The position numbers were made by a program, and so were the translations under genes. From Laburnicola sp. R22_1 (taxonomy: Eukaryota; Ascomycota; Dothideomycetes; Pleosporales; Didymosphaeriaceae), in NCBI GenBank assembly GCA_014281115.1, contig JACONQ010000005.1, positions 2,294,001 through 2,358,000 on the forward strand: DNA of 64,000 nt, written 5' to 3'. Numbering within the stretch: position 1 is the first letter of the stretch; the number at the start of each line of letters is the position of its first letter. Positions 45,977 to 55,345 of this stretch are shown here, in pieces. Below the pieces are notes generated by a model. It was not told the origin of the DNA. It was given only the letters and a program-made list of their open reading frames with translations, and did no database searches.

Positions 45977-48334
45977 GTGTATGTTGTTGTGCGAGGAGCC
46001 GGCGGGCGCGCAAGGGAGTCCGTTTAGTGTTGATGTCGCTGCGAGCGCAGGCTCGTGTAAAATGCACCCTTCTCTTGCTCAGATACCAGCTCTAAAGTCG
46101 GAGTGTGTACGGGTGCGTTTGCGCTGTGGCGTGAAAGGTTCGCTTTTGTGATGCACAACCAGGTGCGATGTGATGATCGGAATGCTAAAAATTCTTGAAG
46201 TGGAAGTATATCGCGGGATGGTTTTATCCTGGGGGGCAACGAGGGATGCGCGTCGTTGATGGCAGGGACAATGGTATTGTGTGGTCAGCTACAAAACATT
46301 GCACAATGCTATGGTTGAACGGTTGGACAAAGGCGACTGTGACGTAGGTAAATGTATGCACAATGAAGTGAAAGTATCGACTGTGCGCGGCACGGTGGGG
46401 GACGTCGTATCGGCAGTGAATGTGGTCGGTCGGCCGGCGGCGGCGCTGGGGTCTATGGCTGGCAGCGATGATCTCTGTAGGGAATTGCTGTGCGTGACGG
46501 TGGCACGATATTGAAGTCGGTGGCAGAAATTCGTCTGAAGAGGCGTCGGATGCGGCCGTCGCAGAAGCCAGGCAGGAAGATGCAGATACGGCACGTTGTC
46601 AAAACGAGTGAACAACAGTTGGGTCCCAAGAAACGAATGTGTGAAGAAGAAATCCTTCGTGTTGCAGTGCGGTCGAAGACGAGCTGAAGGAGAGGACGAG
46701 GGCGCATAAGAGCTGGGCCCGGCGGGCTGGCGGGCAGCCAATGACTCGATGGCGTGGTGTCATCGAACGGAACACTGAAACGAGGGCTATCCGAGCGCCA
46801 GCCAGTGAGGGCCTGCGGGTCCCTCCTGCGGGTCCCAAGCCACCGCCAGGCCCTCGTCAATGCCGTAGCGCAGGGCCTGGCTGTGGCCGTTGAGCTGCTG
46901 CCGGTGCCTGTCTGGCGACGCTGGCCTGTCTTTGGCCGCTTGTTTGGTGGTGCCTGTTTCACGCAGTCCGGTGTTCACAGTGTTTGCGCTACCGTCGCTG
47001 GGCAGCTGCGAGGGGCGCGAGGGCAGCTGCGAGGGGCGGCCGGTCGCTCCTTCCTCTTCGTCCCGTCTCCTTCCTTCACCACACCACCACCCCACCACCA
47101 CCAACAACAACGCAACCTCGCTACCGTCTACGCCAATACCCTCCCGTGTGCGCCTCTGCCCACCACAGCACGGCCGCCCGCCTTGGGTGAAACGGCCGCG
47201 CAGATGACGTGCCCACGTCCACTCCTCCGGCGCACACAGCCCGGAAACGGCGTGCTAAGCGAACCCAAATCCCCGCTCCGATCGCTGCTCCGCTTGGACC
47301 TGGCCCCTGCCCCTGACCTTGCCGCTACGCCAAGCTTCTCTTCCTTTGCAATCTCCACTGTGCACTCTGAGCTGCTGACTAGCATTTTGCCACCTATCAC
47401 ATCGGAATTCTGGAGCGATAAGCTTAAGAGAACTTAGAGAAGATACTTATCGGAAGATTGAAAGAAGGTTCTGGCCTAAGACACGCGGGAGCGAGCACTC
47501 ACCGCCAGCTGCCAGCCGACATCTTGGGTCGCTGGTCTCGCCGCGTTACCGATATGACGCTCAAAGGCTAAGTTATGCAGCGCGCACAGTATCTACCTCA
47601 GACTACCTAACAGGACTCTGACCCGTGGTCTGTGGCCTGGCCCTGGATACGGATGCAGCAGCGTGGCCATCACACGCCTTGAAGCTAAAGAGCCAAACAC
47701 CCTCGATACCGCAATCAGTCGAGGCACAGTCGGTGGGGTCCAACATCACGGTCCGAAACCGATATAGCGACCACGATGCGCTTGCCAACAGTCCGAACCA
47801 CGTCAAGGACCTCTATGCCCCACCGGACCGACTGACCATAAGACTTGTCTCAGTCGATGGTCACGCGTCTCTATATCAACTCCATTCTTGCGCCGTCCAC
47901 ATCGTCAGGCCTTGACTTCACAGCCTCGAAACACGAGCATCCAAGTCCGGCAGACCAAGTAATAACCACAGATGCCAACATCAGTCAGCATCACGCTTCA
48001 CAACAGTCTACCGTAGAGCCTTCGGTAGAAGGGTTACATTAACTGCATTAAGACCAATCAGATTCTCCCATCTGGGCTACTTCTGGATAATAGTGGGGCC
48101 TTTGTGGAATGGGGGCCTCTGATTGGCTTCCTATACGGTTAGCGCAGCCCCTCTATACATCTCCAAGACTCCAACATCGATACCTCCTACTTGAACACTA
48201 CCTCTCAGGCTCCGAACAGCTTCGCAGCCTCACGTCCATTTCCGTGAAGTGAAACGAACATTAACTCGCCTGCTTTCAGCGTCACATCGCCTGTCAAACA
48301 CGGCCTTCAACAGCAGCCTTGTTTCAACCATCCG
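45977..48334. other. Gene-free stretch upstream of the reductase
   Basis: A 227-codon plus-strand frame (46754-47437) is Arg/Pro/Leu-rich with no domain and is not accepted as a gene. A GCAGCTGCGAGGGGCG unit is repeated in near tandem at 47000-47040, and CCACCA-type simple sequence follows (47080-47110). The reductase leader lies at the left. Nothing else recognised. Confidence 0.45.
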
Positions 48335-48676
48335 ATGGGTCCCAGGCAACCCACAATATCTATTTTCATCCAATCGCTAATCGTTTTCATTCAACTCCAC
48401 CACGATCCCAAGCGCCGCCGTATTCGAGTTTTATTCAGCACGACCTCGAAATTCCATATTTATCTCTCCGAGAATTACCTGCCTCCCACTTCGAGCTGGC
48501 CTGCGTTAAGGGATATATACTCGTCAGGCGCACTTCATGGACAGACCTTGTATTTCAACTCCCCCGAAAATACTCGCCGCACAGATGATGACGGACTTCG
48601 CTGCCTTGTAAAGCTCCTATGCGAGCGCTTTTCTTCAGAAGTATATCTCAAGCTTATCGCACCCCATCTCGGTTAG
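48335..48676 (+). CDS. Possible small protein, 113 codons
   Basis: ATG at 48335, single frame to TAG. The C-terminal half (SENYLPPTSSWPALRD, RRTDDDGLRCLVKLLCERF) looks protein-like, whereas the first 45 residues are Ile/Arg-biased. An overlapping frame of similar length exists, so coding is uncertain. No family recognised. It precedes the small genes at 49.4 and 50.6 kb on the same strand and could be a further member of that accessory cluster. Confidence 0.22.
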   Translation: MGPRQPTISIFIQSLIVFIQLHHDPKRRRIRVLFSTTSKFHIYLSENYLPPTSSWPALRDIYSSGALHGQTLYFNSPENTRRTDDDGLRCLVKLLCERFSSEVYLKLIAPHLG

Positions 48677-49395
48677 GTGAATAGTAGAAACGCCTCGGCT
48701 CGCGTGCCGAAGAAAACCCTACATGAATCAATACTTGATGAAACGCCCGCATCTCTGGGCAATAAGTGACGCGCAAAAACGCTGCATGAACGCATGAACG
48801 CATTGTGAACCATTATACAAATAAACAGCTTGCTTATCTTCGCATTTAGCGCCGTGACTGACGGTGTGCACCTGTATACGAATACGTAATTCGACAGCGC
48901 GCTTCCTTCACAGAAGCATGAACACATATGTATGCATGCATGCACGCTTAAACTGAATAGCTTGCCTTGTCTCTCTACACATCTAGCGCTGGGTACACGC
49001 TCATCTTTACCAACTCTGAAGTCTACGCTGTAGAATTTGGTAATGCGATAGCGCTCTCTACAGTAGCATAAATGCGCATGCGCATCCTTGGTTTGATGCG
49101 CTTCTGATCTATGTAGCGTCGTGTACATGCCCGCCTCCTTCACTCCGCTCATGGAAAAACTTATTTATTCGCCAACACGGAAAGGAGATGGAAGGGCCAC
49201 AAAGATTCTCGATTCTTCGTCGACGAGCTGTTCACCGTTTCCGATCCCTCGCGCCGATTTAATCTTAATAATTATACCGAACGTATCCAAAACGCACATA
49301 CACGGTTCGGCGCTTGGAAAAGTTACCCGATCCAGCCGCAACAGACAACCTTCTGGCTAGACGGACTGCAATCTCTTCGGGAAAAGTACCTCGTG

Positions 49396-49902
49396 ATGCA
49401 CCGTCGTGCGTCGCACAATTTGCTGGGCAACAAGTACATCCCCGATATTGCTAATGAGTAGTTCCTTGGGTCAAAGCTTCTTTGTCCTGATATTCGGAGC
49501 AGGACATGTTATGTATCATTTAGAGGGAGGTGAAGACCCTGGGAAGAAGTTTTTCCAGATCCATGTTCATATTGAGCCCGATGGTGTCACGAGGTCAGTT
49601 ATCATGTTGAATGGCAAGCCCGCAACTCGGACAAAATGGGGGCAGATTACGGTCAAGCCTGAAGATTGGCTGAGGTCGTTGCATGCTGAGCTTTGTCTAC
49701 CGTGTAAACAATGTTCTGGTTAAGCGCGTGGGCACATATGCTACATGCAAGAAGCTCCGGACTCCCTATTAAGCTGAAAAGCGGAGTGGATGTTCGGCCT
49801 GGGCGTGAGGACAAGACAGGCGATCGAGCCCTTGAAATCCTAGACAGATGCGACGTGGGAGATTTGATGCGAGACATTCGTTATGAAGGATTGTTTTGGT
49901 AG
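49396..49902 (+). CDS. Small unrecognised protein, N-terminus uncertain
   Basis: Proposed exons 49396-49433, 49477-49701 and 49752-49902 (137 residues from Met 49396). Introns are 43 nt (GTACAT...AAAG, with a GCTAAT branch-like site) and 50 nt (GTGTAA...CAAG). The frame upstream of Met 49396 stays open and protein-like back to a stop at 49114-49116 (e.g. HKDSRFFVDELFTVSDPSRR) but has no earlier ATG. Either an upstream exon is missing or the gene has lost its 5' end. The core reads as a beta-rich segment (FFQIHVHIEPDGVTRSVIML) and a helix (KPEDWLRSLHAEL), ending RYEGLFW. It may be a distant relative of the gene at 50573, whose 3' flank is similar. Confidence 0.4.
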
Positions 49903-50572
49903 ATGCGGCGTGGAGGATGTGAGGCTTTTCTCGTTTGACTTGTTATAGCGTGTAAGATGTTAGTCTTTTGTAATGAATTTTGTTTGCAGATACGGCGAGA
50001 TCGCTGCGACGTGCCATGCATCGCTTCTTTATACTGCGCCAATGCCGATATTTAGAGAAGACACCTCGCGCACTTACGGTGCACGGTAAAAGGTTGTGAG
50101 GGAGCGCAGTGGGGTTGCTGGAAAATGCAGTGAACCCATGACGAGATATGGGCGAGTCTACAGCTTGCAGTAATTGGCAACTAGTCAATAAACCAACACA
50201 GCGTTGCTCTTACATGACGATGTCCAAAACAGACAGTCATAGTAGAAAGTTGCTCCCAGAGCAAGTAAGTGGTGACATGAGCTTTATGGTTGCATGAGTA
50301 TTTAGGCCTATGTGGTATTGCTCACACCTTTATCTGTGTCCTCGGTCAGCTCCGAAGCATATGGGAGTCAGATTTACACTGCGCACTTCTTGTCGACTCA
50401 TTATGGCAACCCTATAAAACTCCAATTTTGCAACACCTTCGCTCTTCCATTATTCCAAGCTCCTTCTTGCAGATCTATTTTCTTCCAACGGTATTATACA
50501 GACCAATCTTTATCTTCAACTCCACTGCCAATTCGCATACCTATCGAAATTCGGATCGTCTCTCCTCCCACC
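49903..50572. other. Intergenic between two small genes
   Basis: Contains 3' flanking sequence (around 49968-50000) that resembles the flank of the next gene at 51381-51412, both with an AATGAATT segment followed by AGATACGGCGAGA. Also holds the leader of the 50573 gene. No other feature. Confidence 0.45.
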
Positions 50573-51172
50573 ATGGCTTTCTTGCGTAAGAAGCTCTCAA
50601 CAACTTTTAGCTTGGCGTCTAAAGCGAAGCCTACGATCGAACCCACAATTCAAGTCACAATTTCCGACCAGTCTGAAGGAATGTATACTTTGAAGAAGCC
50701 AGTGGACCAGGACCATCTTCATCAGTTGTTACGAAATGAGTTGACTGGGAATACACCAAGGACGTCAGCACTTGTTTGCTGGAATTCGAATATGGACGAC
50801 ATTATCCGTAAGTAAGTTCTTTTCAAGCTTGGGGGCGTCACTGACTTGGGAACAGACTGCGCTGCCATGCTCGGAAAGACATCGTTCGATATGAAAGCGA
50901 GTAAGGAACTCGATACTTGGAATATCTTCGTCGCAACGGATGCAGAGAACCTTCAAAGCGTTTTCGGTGAAAGCGGGAATCAACCTAATCTCGAGGAAGC
51001 ACTCCAAGAACTGATCCAGGGTTTGGCGGCCAAGGCCCAGAATACGCAGCCATCGGAGGGGAGGGGAGGTGAACCGGCTCAGAGGCCTTTATCAACATGG
51101 ACAGATTCCTGGGTTCGTGGGTCCGACGAGCAGTACGAGATCAAGCCTTTGGAACACCTGGGGTCTGGATAG
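50573..51172 (+). CDS. Small unrecognised cytosolic protein
   Basis: Two exons, 50573-50807 and 50856-51172 (48-nt GTAAGT...ACAG intron), 183 residues. The start (CCACCATGGC) is an excellent context. Exon 1 encodes a basic N-terminus (MAFLRKKLS), a beta strand (TIQVTISDQSEGMY) and a helix (QDHLHQLLRNEL). Exon 2 continues CAAMLGKTSFDMKASKE and an acidic helical region (NLEEALQELIQGLAAK), then a polar tail. There is no signal peptide, membrane helix or known domain. It is followed directly by a 17-bp minisatellite. Function unknown. Confidence 0.55.
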
Positions 51173-52432
51173 CTGCGGCGTGGGGTATGTCGGGCTGGAT
51201 TCTTGGTTATGATGCGATGCTTAGATGGATGCGGTGTTTAGATGGATGCGGTGTTTAGATGGATGCGGTGTTTAGATGGATGTGGTTTTTAGATAGACGC
51301 GGCGTGGACATGGAGGCTGGATTCTTGTTGTGGTTGTTTTACTAGATAGATCGGCGTGGCGGATGTTGTTGCATTACTAGAATGAATTATTTTTCGAAGA
51401 TACGGCGAGACCACCCACCATGACGTATCTTACTTCTTGTGCTAGCAGGCTCGCACACATATTTCGATTCTTGGTGAACAGTACTTAAAGGATATTTGGG
51501 CGAAGGGCAACGTATGTGTCGCAATGATTGCACAAGACTGGGAGTCGACTGGACCGAGCACCAGGCTGGACTCAACCCGACGCTTTGACCTATCTGTAAG
51601 ACACCCCAACATGAAACAAAGCACCGACCATGTGACTCACCAACTCGAGTCCCCACTCGACGATGACTCACCTCGCGATATACAACCTCTAACCCCAGCC
51701 AGCTCTTCCTCGACTCTGAAACCGCACGCGTGCGTCCCTCGACCACATCACTACTTCTAACATCCTGTACGAACACCTTCCACAGTCAGCATACATTGCG
51801 CAATAAAACCAGTGCATCCGCAATCGTTTACCCTTCGCACACAACCCAACATGTCAAAGAAAATCCAACACAACTCACCAATCCAGAACCCGCTGTGAAA
51901 GAACCACGTCAAGCCCCTTCTTTGTTCCTCAACCCCATTATCCCCCAGATGTTCCAGCATGTGAAAGACACAAAGCAGATAATCCCAGGAGCCCAGGCGA
52001 GACTCAAACAGAATTGTAGTTCGTGTAGCAGTAACACACCCACTTCCATGGTCCATGTCACTTCCCTCATTGAATACCTATAATTAGCCAACCCCTCTAA
52101 CCACATGGCATCCATCGAACAAACAAACGTTCTAACCCACCAACTCACCACATAAAACATGAAACACCCCACCCATTCCATTCCATTATCCGCCACCACG
52201 CCACACCATCACTTCCAAGCCACCGCCTTTGTTCCCGCCTCTACCGCTCTATTGCCCGACTGCGAAGTTGTGCATGGACGGACGGCCTATATATATCCGC
52301 TGTGTATGATTTTTCAACCCGATATTCCGAGATTGGAAACCTCCTCCTTCCCAGTCCAGTCGCTCGCACGTCGAACAGAACACAACCGATTCCATTCCTC
52401 ACCTCCCACGACGTCAACCCAACCCCATCACC
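51173..52432. other. Intergenic with minisatellite
   Basis: Begins with the five-unit 17-bp tandem repeat (listed separately). The 51400-52430 part is Thr/Pro/His-biased in all frames and AC-rich, without supportable coding sequence. The last ~150 bp is probably the leader of the small gene starting at 52433. Confidence 0.45.
51221..51305. repeat. 17-bp minisatellite, five units
   Basis: Three identical copies of TTAGATGGATGCGGTGT (51221-51271) are followed by one copy with three changes (51272-51288) and one further diverged copy (51289-51305). It sits just past the stop codon of the 50573 gene, so it is probably in its 3' UTR or just beyond. Confidence 0.9.
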
Positions 52433-53306
52433 ATGAACCCCTCCCCCTCTCCCGCCCTAACATGGGACATAATCTACACCGTCCCCGTCCCCCCTTCCTC
52501 CTCCCCCTCCTCCTCCCCAACCCACACACCCCGGACCGCAACGCCCACCTGGCTCCCAACCACCTACACGCCCAGCCGCTTCCACGCTCTCAAAACGCCC
52601 AGCCACCGTGCCAAAGAACGCGCAGACGCCACGCTGCTCGCCATGCGCACGCTAACGCGGGAAATCCGCCCGCCGAGTCTCGTCTTGGAGACGGATGAGG
52701 TGGGGAGTACGTTTGAGATCCCTATACCCTCTTCCTTTTTCAGACCCTTTGCTTTCTTTTCCTTTTCCTTTTCCTTTCCCTTTCCCTTTCCCTTTCCCTT
52801 TCCCTTTCCCTTTCCCTTTCCCTTTCCCTTTCCCTTTCCCTTTCCCTTTCCCTTTCCCTTTCCCTTTCCCTTTCCCTTTCCCTTTCCCTTTCCCTTTCCC
52901 TTTCCCTTTCCCTTTCCCTTTCCCTTTCCCTTTCCCTTTCCCTTTCCCTTTCCCTTTCCCTTTCCCTTTCCCTTTCCCTTTCCCTTTCCCTTTCCCTTTC
53001 CCTTTCCCTTTCCCTATCCCTCCCCCACCCCCCTTACACACACATATATAGAAGATATACCAGCTGACCCAAAAAAAAGAAGCCGCATCCTACTTCTACA
53101 CCGCACACGCGCTGCCGTTCCGCCCTGTTAAAAAAATGCGCCTCCAAGCCATCAAGAGCGCCGACGATGGGACATGGAAAGCAATAGTCTGGCCGGGCGT
53201 CGAGGATCTCGGCTGGCCGGAGCATCGGACGGCGACGGGGAAGACGCTGGAGGCGTGTTTGAGGGACTTGGTGAGGGAGATTGGGAGGTGGAAATCTCTT
53301 TTTTAG
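52433..53306 (+). CDS. Small unrecognised protein with a TTTCCC array in its putative intron
   Basis: Proposed exons 52433-52699 and 53052-53306, 173 residues. Exon 1 starts ATGAACCCC after CATCACC and encodes a Pro/Ser/Thr-rich region, then RFHALKTPSHRAKERADATLLAM. Exon 2 encodes KIYQLTQKKEAASYFYTAH, VKKMRLQAIKSADDGTWKAIV and LEACLRDLVREIGRWKSLF. Both look like real protein, and phase 0 joining is exact if the donor is GAG|GTGGGG. That donor is weak; the stronger GTACGT seven bases on does not keep frame. The 352-nt intron contains the hexanucleotide array and ends at TATATAG. If unspliced, the array would encode a Phe-Pro tract in frame. No family recognised. Confidence 0.45.
52775..53014. 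repeat. Perfect (TTTCCC)40 hexanucleotide array
   Basis: Forty uninterrupted TTTCCC units (240 bp), flanked on the left by degenerate TTTTCC units from ~52758. This is a pure polypyrimidine/polypurine tract open in all six frames: Phe-Pro or Ser-Leu on the plus strand, Gly-Lys or similar on the minus. It differs from the usual fungal telomere unit (CCCTAA). Confidence 0.95.
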
Positions 53307-53656
53307 GGTAAAGTTTTTTTTATAGGATTTTTTTTGGCTGCCTGGGGATAGAGGGGGGCGTACAAAGGGAAGGAAGTCGAGTATTGTGCGCATGCGTGGA
53401 TGTGGTTTGTGCTGTGTAGTACAGTGCAGTACAGTACAGTACAGTATAGTATAGTACAAGAATACACATGCTTTGCGATTCATTCTTGTGAGAGAGTATG
53501 GGATAGGAATACACATGCTCCGCGATTTCCACGAGAAAGTAGTAAAACAGGAATATAGACTATTGACAAGCGCCGAGGGTTAAAGAAAAGAACCTGTTAG
53601 AAACAACAATAGAGTCTGGCTGTCACGGATAGATGGGATACTCGAACGCAAAAGCG
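53307..53656. other. Convergent intergenic region
   Basis: 3' ends of the small gene (plus) and the thioesterase (minus). It contains a GTACA/GTATA simple stretch (53416-53459) and a twice-occurring segment containing ATACACATGCT (53462 and 53508). Nothing else seen. Confidence 0.5.
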
Positions 53657-54891
53657 TTACAACTTGCTCTTCGCAGCAGCGTCAGTGTCTTGCCGCAGCC
53701 GCACAACACCCTGAATGCCTTGTTAGTTTTGATTCTCATCATCAAGCATACGAATGCTCTCACCTCCTGCACGCATGTAGCAATGAGCCTGCCGTCACGC
53801 GCAAACAGCTTCTGAAAGACGAGACCTCGCCCGTCGCCGGCCCACGGGGTCTCCATCTCGGATAACAGCCACTCGTCGGCACGGAACCCTCTCGGGTCGT
53901 GGAAGTAGATGGTGTGATCCAGGCTGACCATCATGCCGATCTCCTGTTTCGGCTCCTTTGACTCTTTTTCGCCGTTCTTCAGCTTGCGTATCCGCTCCAG
54001 ATCGTGCTGGTCGAGGAACATGACGCGCTTCAGGTCTTCGTCGTCCATGGCGAGGAGCTTCTTCACCACGTCCTCGTCGATGCTGCTCTTTGCGTTGCTC
54101 TTGCGCACGGTAGCATACCGCCACAGCTTGTGCACGCGGGCGATGGTGCCGATGAAGTAGCTGTCTGACATGTAGGCGAGGGCCGCGAGGTGGGCTTCGT
54201 GGCCGCCGGCCGGCGAGATGGTCCCGCGAGCTTTCATCCATTGCCGCGTCTTCTTCAGATGCGGGTACGGCGAGTCATCTGTCCGTGGTCAACGGCGCTT
54301 CGCAGCACAGCCCAATCCACCTACTGTTTAAGATCTCGATCCGCTGACTCTGTAGCGGGCCTGACGAACCGCCGGGGCTGTAGAAGTCATCCTTGCCCTC
54401 GATGGGGTCTGGTACCGTGGGCATATCCACGGCATGCTGGACTACCTTCTCGCCCGCGCTGTTCTGGCGCACGAAGCTGATGGTGGTGGTGAAGATGACC
54501 TTGCCCCTCTGGCGGGCCTGCACGGTCCGGGTGGCAAACGACTTGCCCGAGCGCACGCGCTCGACGTGGTAGATGATGGGGATCTCCGAGTTGCCGGCGA
54601 GCACGAAATAGCAGTGCATCGAGTGCACGGTGAAGTCGGGCTCCACCGTCTTCTGGGCCGCGCTCAGCGTCTGTGCAATGGCGGCGCCGCCGAAGATGCC
54701 GCGGGCGCCCACGGGGTGCCATAACGGGCGTCTGTTGGTGAAGAGATCGGGGTCGATGTCGGAGAGCGACGTCAGCTCCAGGGTGTTCTCAATGGCGGAC
54801 TGGTCGCTGTTAGACGTTCCTTCCACCACGAACGAGATACTACACGCACCTTGGAGGGGTCGATGGGCGGCGGGCGGATGAGGGTCGACAT
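53657..54891 (-). CDS. Peroxisomal acyl-CoA thioesterase II (TesB/Tes1-like) with SKL terminus
   Basis: Exons 54850-54891, 54325-54799, 53764-54278 and 53657-53710; 361 residues with introns of 50, 46 and 53 nt. It hydrolyses acyl-CoA to free fatty acid and CoA. The double hot-dog fold shows FGGAAIAQTLSAA, HSMHCYFVLAG and YHVERVRSGKSFATR in the first half. SLDHTIYFHDP carries the catalytic Asp and CVQE-GVVR the catalytic Gln. The last 18-codon exon completes the GVVR motif and ends exactly in Ser-Lys-Leu, a peroxisome targeting signal type 1. The first exon is only 14 codons. A basic/acidic insert (~KLKNGEKESKEPKQE) separates the two halves, as in other fungi. Likely role: tuning CoA and acyl-CoA levels during beta-oxidation. 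Confidence 0.92.
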
Positions 54892-55345
54892 GGCCACGGG
54901 CAGGCAGTTTGCGTAGAGGCAGACGCAGGGGCCGGCATGCCACCTATTATATAGGCAGGATGTGCCATCCCTCAGCGGCCGCGACGTGGTGGATGCGCGC
55001 GACTCGCTGCTACAGCCGAGGCACAACGGCCGTCCACCACGACGGATCACGAGGAATCAGCTGCTAGCACGCTTCGGGGGCGCTGCCTCAGGCCGCAATG
55101 CGTCATCTCCAAGCGTCCTGCACCGCCCTGTGCACCGCACCGTGACTGTGCGAGGCCCCTTCACCCATTCGCCAGTCTGCTCTTCACCTCCACGCGACGC
55201 GCCGCGCACCGCAGCACGCAACCCAGAAGCGCTCCCCGCGCCGTGACAGGTCGCGGCCCGCCACCTCCATGCCCGCCGCCCGCCTGCATCTTCACAGCGT
55301 TCGCCCTAGCAAGTAGGACTCGGGAACTAGGAACAGCAAGACGTC
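54892..55345. promoter_or_regulatory. Divergent promoter of the thioesterase and dip2/cps1
   Basis: 454 bp between opposed start codons, GC-rich, without recognised sites. Both genes act in lipid metabolism by family, so shared control is possible but unproven. Confidence 0.5.

Noticed and set aside
46754..47437. 227-codon plus-strand frame
   Set aside because: Arg/Pro/Leu-biased low-complexity translation over imperfect repeats, no motif, and alternative frames are equally open.
52775..53014. Possible telomeric or interstitial telomere repeat
   Set aside because: The unit is TTTCCC (GGGAAA), not the CCCTAA unit usual in filamentous fungi, and the array lies between ordinary gene-like exons.
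52652..53041. Gly-Lys repeat reading frame on the minus strand
   Set aside because: It is only the complement of the TTTCCC array, which is open in all frames by composition.
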